A DNA stretch of 64,000 bases from an uncultured Bacteroidales bacterium (GCA_944326265.1 CALVDE010000001.1:1-64000); one strand, 5' to 3'. Shown: positions 26,101 to 36,195, counted from the stretch's first letter. Numbers and translations are program-made. The notes: generated by a model not told the origin, from the sequence alone.

Positions 26101-27330
26101 ATGATGCAAAGGAACATATACGTCCTGCGCCGCCGGGTGGTGCTGGAACGGATTCTGAGAAGTGACATGACGGGAGGAGTGCTGCTCCTGGTGTGTGCGC
26201 TGATAGCCGTACTGGCCGCCAACGTTCCGGCACTGGGCGGACTGCATGAGTTCTGGAGCAAGGATCTGGGGATATCGTTCGGCGGTTCATCGCTCAATAT
26301 GCCGCTCAGGGGCTGGATAGACGATGTCCTGATGGCGGTGTTTTTCTTTTCGGTAGGACTGGAGATCAAAAGAGAGCTTCTGGTCGGGGAACTGTCCACC
26401 ATGAAAAAGGCGATGCTGCCTATGTTCGCTGCACTGGGCGGTATGATTTTCCCGGCCGTAATATATATGCTGTTCAATAACGGTACTCCTTCCGCAAGCG
26501 GATGGGGGATACCGATGGCCACGGACATAGCTTTTGCAATAGGGGTTCTCTCCCTTTTGGGAAAACGCTGTCCCATGGGGCTTAAAGTACTGCTCGTGGC
26601 CCTGGCGGTGGTGGATGACATAGGAGCCATAGTGGTCCTGGCCATATTCTATCCTTCCCACGACATACATTTTATCCAGCTGGTATACGCGATGGTGACA
26701 GTGCTGCTGCTGGTGGGAATCAACAAGGCCGGCTTCAGGTCCGTGCCATTGTACCTGGCCCTCGGCATCGCGCTTTTCGTCTTCGTATTCAAGTCCGGCG
26801 TTCATGCAACTGTCGCGGGAGTCGTGCTGGCCATGGCGATTCCGGCAAGGACATCCAAAGGGGACGTGAGGGCCTTTACCGGCCCGGATTCCCTGTTGTG
26901 CCGCATGGAGGCTTTCCTCAATCCCTGGGTGCATTATCTGATCATGCCGCTTTTTGCCCTGGCCAATGCCGGTGTGGTCATAGACTCCACCGTACTGGGA
27001 CACGGTCCCGTGCCTGCGGTGATTCCGGGAGTGTTCTTCGGACTGCTGCTCGGCAAGCCGCTCGGTATATTCGCTTTCAGTTTCCTGGCCGTCAAGCTGG
27101 GACTGGCATCCAGACCCGAGGGCACGACATGGCGGCAGGTGCTGGCACTGGGTATGCTCGGAGGCATCGGCTTTACCATGTCCATATTCATAGATAATCT
27201 GGCCTTTACGGATCCGGTGCTGGTGAATGCCGGCAAGCTGGCGGTCCTGGCCACATCGTTTCTGGCCGCCTGTGCCGGGCTGGCCGCACTTTATATGACA
27301 ACAACAAATAAAAAAAGATTGATAAAATGA
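26101..27330 (+). CDS. nhaA: Na+/H+ antiporter NhaA
   Basis: Electrogenic sodium-proton antiporter of 409 residues in the inner membrane. Clear signatures are DVLMAVFFFSVGLEIKREL, WGIPMATDIAFAIGVLSLLG (containing the Asp region equivalent to E. coli D133), ALAVVDDIGAIVVLAIFY (the essential Asp pair equivalent to D163/D164) and GFTMSIFIDNLAF near the end. About 11-12 hydrophobic segments are visible. Its stop overlaps the start of the following FKBP gene by 4 bp. Confidence 0.96.
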   Translation: MMQRNIYVLRRRVVLERILRSDMTGGVLLLVCALIAVLAANVPALGGLHEFWSKDLGISFGGSSLNMPLRGWIDDVLMAVFFFSVGLEIKRELLVGELSTMKKAMLPMFAALGGMIFPAVIYMLFNNGTPSASGWGIPMATDIAFAIGVLSLLGKRCPMGLKVLLVALAVVDDIGAIVVLAIFYPSHDIHFIQLVYAMVTVLLLVGINKAGFRSVPLYLALGIALFVFVFKSGVHATVAGVVLAMAIPARTSKGDVRAFTGPDSLLCRMEAFLNPWVHYLIMPLFALANAGVVIDSTVLGHGPVPAVIPGVFFGLLLGKPLGIFAFSFLAVKLGLASRPEGTTWRQVLALGMLGGIGFTMSIFIDNLAFTDPVLVNAGKLAVLATSFLAACAGLAALYMTTTNKKRLIK

Positions 27331-28049
27331 AAAAATTTGTAATTGTAATCGCCGCAGCTGCGGCTGCTGTATCGGTGCTCTCATCATGTGCCGCCGGAAC
27401 TTACAAAAAAGGGGACAGGATGCCCGAGGTGACATCCGCTCAGATTGATACTATCAGCTATGCCCTCGGCATGTACTACGGCAGGATGCTGAAGGAGACT
27501 CCTATGGGCGAGATCAACCTGGCCCAGGTGTGGAACGGTTTCAATGATATGATCAATGACCAGGAGACCATCCTCGAGGAGGACGAGCTGATGCTCCGTA
27601 TCCAGAGCTATATCCGTGACCGCATGGCATACGTGGCCGAGCGCAGTCTGGAGGAAGGAAATGAATTCCTTGCCGCCAATAGGGAGAAAGAGGGTGTAGT
27701 GGAGACCGAGAGCGGTCTGCAGTACATAATCGATGTCGAGGGAGACGGTCTGTCTCCTGAGGGAGCCGATACGGTGGAAGTCAATTACGAGGGCCGTCTG
27801 CTTGACGGAACTGTATTCGATTCGTCATACGAGCGCGGCGAGAGCGTGTCATTCCCTCTCAACAGAGTGATCGAGGGATGGAGCGAGGGCATGACGTATA
27901 TCAAGGAGGGCGGCAAGATCCGTCTGTTCGTACCGTCTGATCTCGGTTACGGTATGCGCGGAGCCGGTCCCATACCTGGCAACAGCGTCCTGATATTTGA
28001 CGTTGAGCTCATCAGGGTCGGCAAGGTCGCTCCCGAGGAGGACAAATAA
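27327..28049 (+). CDS. FKBP-type peptidyl-prolyl isomerase, lipoprotein (FkpA-like)
   Basis: Envelope folding factor of 240 residues. An N-terminal lipoprotein signal ends VLSSC (Cys21). Residues 35-125 form the helical dimerisation region found in FkpA/Mip proteins (YALGMYYGRMLKE). The C-terminal FKBP domain includes VEVNYEGRLLDGTVFDSSYE, FPLNRVIEGWSEGMTYIKEGGK and VPSDLGYGMRG. Active-site aromatic residues Tyr, Phe and Trp are in place. Translationally coupled to nhaA by a 4-bp overlap. Confidence 0.95.
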   Translation: MKKFVIVIAAAAAAVSVLSSCAAGTYKKGDRMPEVTSAQIDTISYALGMYYGRMLKETPMGEINLAQVWNGFNDMINDQETILEEDELMLRIQSYIRDRMAYVAERSLEEGNEFLAANREKEGVVETESGLQYIIDVEGDGLSPEGADTVEVNYEGRLLDGTVFDSSYERGESVSFPLNRVIEGWSEGMTYIKEGGKIRLFVPSDLGYGMRGAGPIPGNSVLIFDVELIRVGKVAPEEDK

Positions 28050-28066
28050 CCAGCAGGAGAGAGGCC

Positions 28067-30298
28067 ATGAACAATAAGAGGAATATAATAATTTGTGCGG
28101 TACTGGCGGTTCTGCTGCTGTGCGGCATAGGATATCTTTTCCACTCCCTGTTTTTCAGCAGTCAGGCAGATGCAGTCGGTACCGACCGTCTTACCGACGG
28201 AGTAGAGGCTGTTCCTTCTGATGCCATATTCCTCTTGGAGACAGGCTCTTTTTCCGATATCATGGACATGACCGACGGTGGAAGCGCTCTCGGCAGACTG
28301 GCCGGGAGCATCCCGCCGGAGGCAGGCGGCTGGGAGGCGGCCCTGTCCATGCTTTATGTCAGCAAGAATACTGTTTCGCCTCTTCTGGTGCTGTCCATTC
28401 CTGAAAAGACGGATGCCGGAACCTTCATGCAGGAGATCCTGGATGAGTGTGGAGGCGTAGTGGACAAGCGTTACGGTCCGGTGACAGTGCACAAGGCAGC
28501 TGTCCCGGATGCGTCTTTCGCCCTTTTCGGGCATTTTCTGATAGCAAGTCCGTCCCTGGTAGCGGTGGAGTCATCGCTCAGGCATCTGGAGAACGGTACT
28601 TCCATCAAGGACAATCCGTTCTACAGCGGCATACCGGGAGTTACCTCGGATGACGGTATCCTGCACGTGAGCTTCGCCAATTTGGGAAAGATTTTCTCAG
28701 GAGCGGCCTCACGCAAGTATATAGGTTACGCCTCTTTCTTCCAGAGCATGGCGGACTGGGGCGCGTTCGGTCTCTCTTACGATGATGCTGCATTGGTCCT
28801 GGACGGACGGTTTATGAGTGTCAGGGCGGGGGAAAGATACTCCGATGTACTTCTTTCCCAGCGCGGACGCAAACCTCAGGTCTATTCGGTAGTTCCTTCA
28901 GGTGCATCCTGGGTGCTTACCCTTCCGTTCACTTCTGCTGAAAGCTATCTGAATGCCTACGGCACGTATGTCGCAGCGGACGGCCGTAAGAAAGACTACG
29001 ATTATATCAACGCACTCCAGCCCGGGGACCATACGGGAGGGGTGTCTACGTATGATTTTGCCAAATCCTTGGATCTTAGGGAGCTGGCAGTGTTCTCCTG
29101 TGATATGGCAGGAGAAGGAAGGAAGATTATGGCCATGAGGGCGCAGAATCCCGGAGTGCTTGGGGGAACAGGTGACTCGCTGTGCTCCTATTCTTTCAGG
29201 GGATACATCCCGTCCCTGTTCGGTGAGGTGTTCCGTCCGTCTTCAGAGGATTATTACTGTGTGCTCGGCGAGTGGGTGCTGGTAGGCGGGGAGGAAGAGC
29301 TTTCCTATCTGCGTAATGACTGGCGCAGGGGAACATTCTTCTCCCTGGAGGAGTATCTGGAACAGACTCCGGCTTCAGATGAGCTCAGGGAGATATCCTG
29401 TCTGTCGCTTCTGGTGAATACAGGACGTTGTGCCGATACTTTGGCCGGATTCCTAAAGGAACCCTACTCGTCCTATCTGAGAAACCGTCTGGGAAAGAAG
29501 AATTTTGAGCTGACGGCCGTCAATATGTACCGGCTGCAGGATGCCCTTGGCGTGCGTATCTCATGCTATGCGGAGGACATGACTGAGCTGCCGCGTCAGG
29601 AATCATCAGGTACCGCTCTGGTGGAGGATGTCCGGATTCAGGTCCCGTCCGGCCCTTTCAAGGTCAGGAACTTTATCGACGGTTCGACCAACTGGCTGGA
29701 GCAGATGGAAGATTATGACCTGCGTCTGCTCAACAGTTCCCGCAGGCCCGTGTGGACCGTAAGTTTCAGCGAGCCTCTGTGCGGTACGGTACGGCAGATA
29801 GATTATCTGAAGAACAACAAGCTTCAGATGCTTTTCGGAGCCGGGGACAGAATCTGGCTTCTGGATCGTCTCGGCCGCAAGGTGGGCCGTTTCCCCATAT
29901 CGCTGGGCAAGGAGATTCTCCTGGGCCCCGATGTTTATGATTTCAACGGAGACAAGAATTACACGCTTATGGTTCTTCATGCCGACAATACTCTTGTCCA
30001 GTACGATATTGACGGCAGGAGGGTGCCCGGATGGAATACGGTTTCCCTGGCTGAGCGGATTATCGCGCTGCCGGAGCTTCTTGAAGCGGGAGGGAAGAAC
30101 TATTGGGTGGTCAGGACCTCATACCAGACACTCATATATGATGCGCGTGGCATGGTATGTGCGGATTTCTCGAAAAAACGCAGGCTGAGCAGGGACTCGG
30201 CCGTCGAGCCGGTGTCTTCCCACGAGGTGGCCGTCACAACTTCTGACGGACGCAGTATGCTGCTTGACCTGGAGGACGGCTCGTTCAGAAAAAGATAG
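28067..30298 (+). CDS. membrane-anchored protein of unknown function, DUF3352-like
   Basis: A 743-residue protein that I do not recognise with confidence. It has one N-terminal membrane helix (residues 6-28) with a short cytoplasmic start, so the rest should be periplasmic. The part SDAIFLLETGSFSDIMDM and repeated beta-rich stretches resemble DUF3352-type proteins. The C-terminal 200 residues have WD- or PQQ-like beta-propeller phrasing (LWLLDRLGRKVGRFPI, YDFNGDKNYTLMVLHADN, LVQYDIDGRRVPGW). No catalytic motif is visible. It sits in the run between the FKBP gene and the DUF4834 gene with 12-17 bp gaps. Confidence 0.75.
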   Translation: MNNKRNIIICAVLAVLLLCGIGYLFHSLFFSSQADAVGTDRLTDGVEAVPSDAIFLLETGSFSDIMDMTDGGSALGRLAGSIPPEAGGWEAALSMLYVSKNTVSPLLVLSIPEKTDAGTFMQEILDECGGVVDKRYGPVTVHKAAVPDASFALFGHFLIASPSLVAVESSLRHLENGTSIKDNPFYSGIPGVTSDDGILHVSFANLGKIFSGAASRKYIGYASFFQSMADWGAFGLSYDDAALVLDGRFMSVRAGERYSDVLLSQRGRKPQVYSVVPSGASWVLTLPFTSAESYLNAYGTYVAADGRKKDYDYINALQPGDHTGGVSTYDFAKSLDLRELAVFSCDMAGEGRKIMAMRAQNPGVLGGTGDSLCSYSFRGYIPSLFGEVFRPSSEDYYCVLGEWVLVGGEEELSYLRNDWRRGTFFSLEEYLEQTPASDELREISCLSLLVNTGRCADTLAGFLKEPYSSYLRNRLGKKNFELTAVNMYRLQDALGVRISCYAEDMTELPRQESSGTALVEDVRIQVPSGPFKVRNFIDGSTNWLEQMEDYDLRLLNSSRRPVWTVSFSEPLCGTVRQIDYLKNNKLQMLFGAGDRIWLLDRLGRKVGRFPISLGKEILLGPDVYDFNGDKNYTLMVLHADNTLVQYDIDGRRVPGWNTVSLAERIIALPELLEAGGKNYWVVRTSYQTLIYDARGMVCADFSKKRRLSRDSAVEPVSSHEVAVTTSDGRSMLLDLEDGSFRKR

Positions 30299-30310
30299 AT
30301 TGATAGAGAT

Positions 30311-30556
30311 ATGGCAATTTTGAGTACGTTACTGATGTTTGTTTTCTGCGGGGTGCTGCTCCTGTTGCTGCTGCCGCTGTTTCTTCTCAGACGTTTCCGC
30401 GCACCTTTCAGGGACTTTGCCAGGCGCGGAAGACCCGGGAAAAAGGAAGGAGAGGTATCTGTCTCCGGCAGGGATGCAAACGCGGGTGAAAAGATAATAG
30501 GGGACAATATCGGCGAGTATGTCGATTATGAAGAAGTGGAAGACAAGAAGCAGTAG
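30311..30556 (+). CDS. DUF4834 family small membrane protein
   Basis: An 81-residue protein with one strongly hydrophobic N-terminal helix (FVFCGVLLLLLLPLFLLRRF), a basic stretch and an acidic end (GEYVDYEEVEDKKQ). This layout is that of the Bacteroidetes DUF4834 family. Function unknown. The short intergenic gaps and its place before the ABC exporter suggest cotranscription. Confidence 0.8.
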   Translation: MAILSTLLMFVFCGVLLLLLLPLFLLRRFRAPFRDFARRGRPGKKEGEVSVSGRDANAGEKIIGDNIGEYVDYEEVEDKKQ

Positions 30557-30570
30557 ATACTTACAACAAG

Positions 30571-32394
30571 ATGAAGGCATTTAGACGAATTCTCTCATAC
30601 GCCAGGCCGTACAGCAGATTCTGGCCCGGATATCTGGTGTTCTCGATACTTTCCGTAATATTCGGAGTTGTCAATTACGCACTGATAAAGCCTTTGCTGG
30701 AGGTCCTTTTCGACCCTGACGCAGTGGAGAAATATTCCGCCTTACCGGATTTCTCGCTGACCGTGGAATATTTCTACGGAGTCTTCCAGTACTACCTGAC
30801 GAAGGTGCTGGAGGCCAGCGGAGTGCTCCGCGGACTGATGTTCGTGTGCATAGTCCTTATCATCACCTCATTTCTGTCCAACCTGACCCGTTTCCTCTCT
30901 CAGAAGATTCTGGTCAACATGAAGACATACGTGATGAAGAACATCCGCACCGACCTGTTCAACAAGATAACCCGTCTCAACGTGGATTACTTTCAGGAGC
31001 AGCGCAAGGGGGATATCCTTTCAAGCGTATCCAACGATGTCAATGAGGTGCAGAACAGTGTGGCCAGCAGTTTCCACATCCTTTTCAGGGAGCCTCTGCT
31101 GATAATAGGATTCCTTATCGGACTTTTCTACATGTCGCCCAAGCTTACTGTCCTGACACTCGTGACGCTTCCCATATCCGCATTTGTGATCGGAGCCGTG
31201 AGCCGCAAGCTCAAGAGAGGCGCGACGAGGACACAGGCTCTGATGGGCCGTATCATCAGTCATTTCGAGGAGGCCATATCGGGCATACGCATCATCAAGG
31301 CTTTCAACGCGCAGAAATATGTCCGTGACAATTTTGACAGGACCAACGAGGAGCACAAGGCCGTCAGCCGGGCCATGTACAGCCGTCAGGAGCTGGCTTC
31401 GCCTCTTTCGGAGTTCCTGGGCATATCCGTGGCGGCCGCAGTCCTTTTTTACGGTGGTGTGCTGCAGATGAGCGGGGAGCTGGGCATGGGACTGTCGGAT
31501 TTTATCGTGTACATCGCATTTTACTGGAGGGTCCTGGAACCGTCCAAGGCCATCGCGGCCGCATATTCCAGCGTACAGAAAGGTCTTGTCTCCGGAAACA
31601 GGATTTTCGCGATACTGGATGCCGTTCCGTCCATACGCAAGGCGGAGCATCCGGTGCATGTGTCGGAGTTCAATCACTCCATCGAGTACCGTGATGTCTC
31701 TTTCAGATATTCCACCGATTACGTGCTCAAGGATATATGCCTGACCATACCAAAAGGCAAGATGATAGCCGTCGTAGGACCTTCCGGAGCGGGCAAGTCC
31801 ACACTTGTGGATCTGCTGCCTCGTTTCTATGATGTCACGGACGGCAGCATCCTTATTGACGGAGTGGACATAAGGGATTATTATCCCAAGGAGCTCATAT
31901 CGCTGATGGGAATCGTGACCCAGGAGGCCATACTGTTCAACGACAGTGTCCGCAACAACATAACGTTCGGTATGGAGAATGTCTCCGAGGAGGATGTCGT
32001 CAGGGCGGCCAGGATAGCCAATGCGCATGACTTCATCATGCAGATGGAGCACGGTTACGATACCAACATCGGGGACAGGGGCGGCAAGCTCTCCGGCGGT
32101 CAGCGACAGAGAATTGCCATTGCCAGGGCCGTGCTGAAGAATCCGCCGATAATGATACTCGACGAGGCCACATCGGCTCTCGATACCGAAAGCGAGCGTC
32201 TGGTACAGGACGCACTCACCAACCTGATGAAGAACAGAACATCGATAGTCATCGCGCACAGGCTGTCCACCATACAGCATGCTGACGAGATAGTGGTCAT
32301 GAAGGAAGGCAGGATAGTGGAGAGAGGTACCCACACCTCCCTGCTCGCTTCCGGAGGGCTGTATTCACATCTGTGCGAGATGCAGACATTCTAA
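30571..32394 (+). CDS. ABC transporter, ATP-binding and permease fusion (MsbA-like)
   Basis: A 607-residue homodimeric exporter half. The first 340 residues hold six membrane helices of the type I ABC exporter fold (ending YSSVQKGLVSGNRIFAILD). The nucleotide-binding domain has Walker A GPSGAGKST, Q-loop VTQEAILFN, signature LSGGQRQRIAIARA, Walker B IMILDEATSAL and the H-loop VIAHRLSTIQ. Lipid A or phospholipid export (MsbA-like) is the best guess for this family; drug export is an alternative. Confidence 0.92.
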   Translation: MKAFRRILSYARPYSRFWPGYLVFSILSVIFGVVNYALIKPLLEVLFDPDAVEKYSALPDFSLTVEYFYGVFQYYLTKVLEASGVLRGLMFVCIVLIITSFLSNLTRFLSQKILVNMKTYVMKNIRTDLFNKITRLNVDYFQEQRKGDILSSVSNDVNEVQNSVASSFHILFREPLLIIGFLIGLFYMSPKLTVLTLVTLPISAFVIGAVSRKLKRGATRTQALMGRIISHFEEAISGIRIIKAFNAQKYVRDNFDRTNEEHKAVSRAMYSRQELASPLSEFLGISVAAAVLFYGGVLQMSGELGMGLSDFIVYIAFYWRVLEPSKAIAAAYSSVQKGLVSGNRIFAILDAVPSIRKAEHPVHVSEFNHSIEYRDVSFRYSTDYVLKDICLTIPKGKMIAVVGPSGAGKSTLVDLLPRFYDVTDGSILIDGVDIRDYYPKELISLMGIVTQEAILFNDSVRNNITFGMENVSEEDVVRAARIANAHDFIMQMEHGYDTNIGDRGGKLSGGQRQRIAIARAVLKNPPIMILDEATSALDTESERLVQDALTNLMKNRTSIVIAHRLSTIQHADEIVVMKEGRIVERGTHTSLLASGGLYSHLCEMQTF

Positions 32395-32412
32395 ACAAAA
32401 AAGACAAGATGT

Positions 32413-34077
32413 ATGAATCCTAAATCACTGAACAAGATTATCGAGGAGAGCATCAAGAAGAACTGGGACTGCCCGGCGCTTTCCGACTATAACGGGGTCA
32501 CGCTGTATTTCAGGGACGTGGCCAGAAGAATTGAGAAGATCCATATAATGCTGGAGATGTGCGGTCTGCAGAAGGGTGACAAGATAGCGATATGCTCCAG
32601 GAACCAGGCCAACTGGGCCGTATCATTCCTGGCCGCCCTGACCTACGGAGCCGTGCCCGTTCCCCTGCTGCACGAGTTCAAGAGCGGAAACATCTATCAT
32701 CTGGTGAACCACTCCGAAGCCCGCGTCTTCTTTGTGGGTGACATGGTGTGGGAAGGTCTCTCCCAGTCGGAGATGCCCGGCCTCGACGCCATCATCCTGA
32801 TGAACGATTTTTCCCTGCTCTACGCATCCAATGAGAAGATAACTCATACCCGGGAGCACCTCAACGAGCTCTTCGGCAAGAAATATCCCCGGAGCTTCCA
32901 TCCGGACTGTGTAAATTACTACGAGGACTCCCCCGAGGAGCTGGCCATGATCAACTATACCTCCGGAACTTCCGGATTCTCCAAAGGAGTCATGCTGCCG
33001 TACCGTTCCCTGCTCTCGAACGTCCTTTTCGGCTTCGAGGTGCACGGCCATCTGGACAATGCCTCCAACTGCGTGTCCATGCTCCCTACCGCCCACATGT
33101 ACGGTATGATGTTCGAGTTCCTGGTGGAGTTCTGCTCCGGCAGCCACGTGCATTTCCTCACCAGACTCCCGACACCAAAGATCATCCTCGACGCCATGGG
33201 CTCCGTCAAGCCCGACCTTATCGTCACCGTACCTCTGGTCATCGAGAAGATTTACAAGAAGAAGCTCGAGCCTATCATCAACCGCAGGGACATCCGCCTG
33301 CTGCTCAGGCTTCCCGTCATTGACGAGAAGATACTCAAGAAGATCAACCACCAGCTGGACGAGGCATTCGGCGGCAAGTTCGATGAGGTGATTATCGGAG
33401 GAGCGGCGTTCAACCGCGAGGCCGAGGCTTTCTTCCGCCGTATCGGATTCCGCTTCACGGTGGGCTACGGCATGACCGAGTGCGGTCCCATCATCACGTA
33501 TGCCCGCTGGAACCAGACCAAGCTCTACTCCTGCGGCAAGGCTGCCCCGAGGATGCAGATTATGATAGATTCTGCCGATCCCCAGAACGTGCCCGGTGAG
33601 ATTCTGGTCAAGGGCGACAATGTCTTCCTGGGCTACTACAAGAACGAGCAGGCTACAGCCGAGGCATTTACCGAGGACGGATGGTTCCGCACCGGCGACA
33701 TGGGTATCATAGACTCCGACGGCTTCCTCTTTATCAAGGGACGCTGCAAGAGCATGATTCTCGGTCCCTCCGGACAGAACATCTACCCCGAGGAAATAGA
33801 GGGCGAGATCAACAACATGCCTTACGTGATCGAGTCCCTCGTCATTGAGGACAACGGCGGACTCCGGGCCCTGGTATATCCCGACTCCGAAATGGCTGCC
33901 GCAGACGGACTCTCCAAGGACGAGCTGCTGGCCAGGATACAGCAGAGCGTCAAGGAGATGAACGCCCATCAGCCCAATTACTGCAAGGTGGGAGCAGTCG
34001 AGCTCTTCCCCGAGGAGTTCGAGAAGACCCCCAAGAAGAGCATCAAGAGATATCTCTATCAGAGAACCAACAACTAG
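32413..34077 (+). CDS. long-chain fatty acid--CoA ligase family protein (AMP-binding)
   Basis: Adenylate-forming enzyme of 554 residues that should activate fatty or other carboxylic acids. It has the phosphate-binding motif NYTSGTSGFSKGVMLPY, the TAHMYGMMFEF region, the adenine-binding GYGMTECGPIITYA, the RTGDMGIIDSDGFLFIKGR hinge and the C-terminal catalytic lysine region TPKKSIKRYLY. Length matches short FadD-like enzymes of this phylum. It lies 18 bp after the ABC exporter gene. Substrate is not fixed by the sequence. Confidence 0.93.
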   Translation: MNPKSLNKIIEESIKKNWDCPALSDYNGVTLYFRDVARRIEKIHIMLEMCGLQKGDKIAICSRNQANWAVSFLAALTYGAVPVPLLHEFKSGNIYHLVNHSEARVFFVGDMVWEGLSQSEMPGLDAIILMNDFSLLYASNEKITHTREHLNELFGKKYPRSFHPDCVNYYEDSPEELAMINYTSGTSGFSKGVMLPYRSLLSNVLFGFEVHGHLDNASNCVSMLPTAHMYGMMFEFLVEFCSGSHVHFLTRLPTPKIILDAMGSVKPDLIVTVPLVIEKIYKKKLEPIINRRDIRLLLRLPVIDEKILKKINHQLDEAFGGKFDEVIIGGAAFNREAEAFFRRIGFRFTVGYGMTECGPIITYARWNQTKLYSCGKAAPRMQIMIDSADPQNVPGEILVKGDNVFLGYYKNEQATAEAFTEDGWFRTGDMGIIDSDGFLFIKGRCKSMILGPSGQNIYPEEIEGEINNMPYVIESLVIEDNGGLRALVYPDSEMAAADGLSKDELLARIQQSVKEMNAHQPNYCKVGAVELFPEEFEKTPKKSIKRYLYQRTNN

Positions 34078-34095
34078 CTTATTTTTCAAGACGAT

Positions 34096-34518
34096 ATGAC
34101 CAAACAGGAACAGTTTGACCGCAGCTATCTGGAAATGGCCAGGGTATGGGCGAAGAACTCCTACTGCACGCGCAGGAAGGTGGGCGCCCTGCTGGTCAAG
34201 GACCGGATGATCATCTCGGACGGCTTCAACGGGACCCCCTCCGGCTTCGAGAACATCTGCGAGGATCCCGTAACCGGCAAGACCAAGCCCTACGTGCTGC
34301 ATGCCGAGGCCAACGCCATCACCAAGGTGGCCAAGTCGGGGAACAACAGTCAGGGAGCGACCCTCTATGTCACCGATGCGCCCTGCCTGGAGTGCGCCAA
34401 ACTCATTATCCAGGCCGGGATCAAGCGGGTGGTCTATCTCATCGAATACAGTGTGCGCGACGGTATCGAGCTGCTGCGCAGGGCCGGAATCGAGGTCTGC
34501 AAATATGATGTGCTGTAG
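34096..34518 (+). CDS. dCMP deaminase family protein
   Basis: Zinc-dependent deaminase of 140 residues, probably dCMP to dUMP. The zinc site is complete: HAEANAI (His69, Glu71) and PCLECAK (Cys97, Cys100). NGTPSGFENICED before the zinc site is typical of bacterial dCMP deaminases. The gap to the following protease gene is 2 bp. Confidence 0.95.
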   Translation: MTKQEQFDRSYLEMARVWAKNSYCTRRKVGALLVKDRMIISDGFNGTPSGFENICEDPVTGKTKPYVLHAEANAITKVAKSGNNSQGATLYVTDAPCLECAKLIIQAGIKRVVYLIEYSVRDGIELLRRAGIEVCKYDVL

Positions 34519-34520
34519 TC

Positions 34521-36113
34521 ATGCCGGCTCCTGACAGATACAGAATTCTCAGATTTGTCCTCTGGTGCCTGATTCTGATTATGGCCGGAGGCATTGTGGC
34601 CAATATTGTGGGCAGACTGCAGGACCGCCGCGTCGTGTCCGTGACCGGCCATGGGTGGGACAAGCTGCTGCTGGTCCTTGAGCAGATTGACCGCAACTAT
34701 GTGGACAGTATAGATTATGAGAATGTCACCGAGAAGATTCTGCCGGTGATAATGAGGGAACTGGACCCTCATTCGGTGTATCTGCCTCCGGAGAATCTCG
34801 AGGAGGCCAATGCCGAGCTTGAGGGCAACTTCGACGGTATCGGGATAACGTTCAATGTTCCGGAGGATACGGCTATCGTGATCTCAGTCATATCGGGCGG
34901 TCCTTCCGAGAGGGCCGGTCTTATGTCCGGTGACAGAATCATCGCCGTTGACGGACGCGGTGTGGCGGGGGTACGGCTGGACCAGGACTCTCTGGTAAGG
35001 ATGCTGAAGGGGGTCTCTGGCACTAAGGTCCATCTTGACGTGATGCGTGACGGGGAGATGGTGGAGTTTGACGTGGTGCGGGACAAGATTCCGGTCAAGA
35101 GCGTGGACGTGGCCTACATGATAGACGACTCTACTGGATACATCAGGCTCTCCAAGTTTACCAGAACCAGTTACGATGAGTTCGAAGCGGTGATTCCGGA
35201 ACTGCTCGGGGCCGGCATGACCAGACTGATTTTCGATCTGCGGGACAATACGGGCGGATATATGGACCAGGCCCTGCTGCTTTCCAATGAGTTCCTGCCG
35301 GAAGGCAGCCTGATCGTCTATATGGAGGGTGCCCACCGTCCGCGTCAGAACTTCTACGCTGACGGCAGCGGAAAGTGTCAGGATATCCGCCTGGACGTGC
35401 TGATCAACGAGAACAGCGCCTCGTCCAGCGAAATTTTCGCAGGGGCCATGCAGGACAATGACCGTGCGGTGATCTACGGCCGCCGCAGTTACGGAAAAGG
35501 TGTGGTTCAGGAGCCGATATACTTTACGGACTATTCAGGCATCAGGCTTACAGTCGCACGTTTCTACACGGCGACAGGCAGATGCATCCAGAAACCGTAT
35601 TCTTCAGGAGACGTGGAGTATCTCTACGATATATACGAAAGATACCGTCATGGGGAGATGACGGATGCTGACAGCATACCCCGCAACGATTCCCTCAAAT
35701 TCACAACACCGGGGGGCAAGACCGTTTATGGCGGCGGCGGCATCATTCCCGATGTTTTCGTACCGATTGACACTGCCGGGGTCACCGATCTGCTGGTCAG
35801 AATCAACCGCCAGGCGTTTACGGTGAAATATGCCTCGGAGGTTGCAGACAGGTACCGAAGTCAGCTCCGGAATGTCAGTACCCTCGGAAGCCTTGAGACA
35901 CTGCTTGACAGTATGGATCTCGAGGACGGATTCCTGGCTTATCTCTCAAGGGAAGGAGTAGATGTGGACATGGAGCAGTGGAATGAGTCCAGGGATGTGG
36001 TCCTGACTCAGCTCAGGGCCCTTGTCGGACGTTATTCACCTATGGATGACAATGCCTTCTACCCCTTGCTGGCCCGGATAGACAATGTTATCCAGACAGC
36101 GGTCAATGATTGA
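34521..36113 (+). CDS. S41 family C-terminal processing peptidase
   Basis: Periplasmic protease of 530 residues with one N-terminal membrane helix (LWCLILIMAGGIVANIVG). A PDZ domain lies at about residues 95-185 (GGPSERAGLMSGDRIIAVDG). The S41 catalytic domain has Ser near 302 in SASSSEIFAGAM and Lys326 in SYGKGVVQ, the expected Ser-Lys dyad. The C-terminal 150 residues are typical of Bacteroidetes CtpA-like proteases. It follows the dCMP deaminase by 2 bp and ends the plus-strand run. Confidence 0.95.
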   Translation: MPAPDRYRILRFVLWCLILIMAGGIVANIVGRLQDRRVVSVTGHGWDKLLLVLEQIDRNYVDSIDYENVTEKILPVIMRELDPHSVYLPPENLEEANAELEGNFDGIGITFNVPEDTAIVISVISGGPSERAGLMSGDRIIAVDGRGVAGVRLDQDSLVRMLKGVSGTKVHLDVMRDGEMVEFDVVRDKIPVKSVDVAYMIDDSTGYIRLSKFTRTSYDEFEAVIPELLGAGMTRLIFDLRDNTGGYMDQALLLSNEFLPEGSLIVYMEGAHRPRQNFYADGSGKCQDIRLDVLINENSASSSEIFAGAMQDNDRAVIYGRRSYGKGVVQEPIYFTDYSGIRLTVARFYTATGRCIQKPYSSGDVEYLYDIYERYRHGEMTDADSIPRNDSLKFTTPGGKTVYGGGGIIPDVFVPIDTAGVTDLLVRINRQAFTVKYASEVADRYRSQLRNVSTLGSLETLLDSMDLEDGFLAYLSREGVDVDMEQWNESRDVVLTQLRALVGRYSPMDDNAFYPLLARIDNVIQTAVND

Positions 36114-36162
36114 CGGGATATAAATTTTTGCAGTCAATAGATACAACTTTCAAAAAAAGTAC

Positions 36163-36170
36163 TATCTTTG
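36163..36170 (+). promoter_or_regulatory. -7 promoter box of tRNA-Leu
   Basis: TATCTTTG, 25 bp before the tRNA 5' end. No TTG is found at 19-21 bp upstream. Confidence 0.55.
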
Positions 36171-36195
36171 CACTCCCATTTAACGGAATGTGTCT

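Noticed and set aside
32623-34302. 559-codon minus-strand open frame opposite the acyl-CoA synthetase and dCMP deaminase genes
   Set aside because: It mirrors two well-supported genes in GC-rich, codon-biased DNA, which routinely creates long antisense frames.
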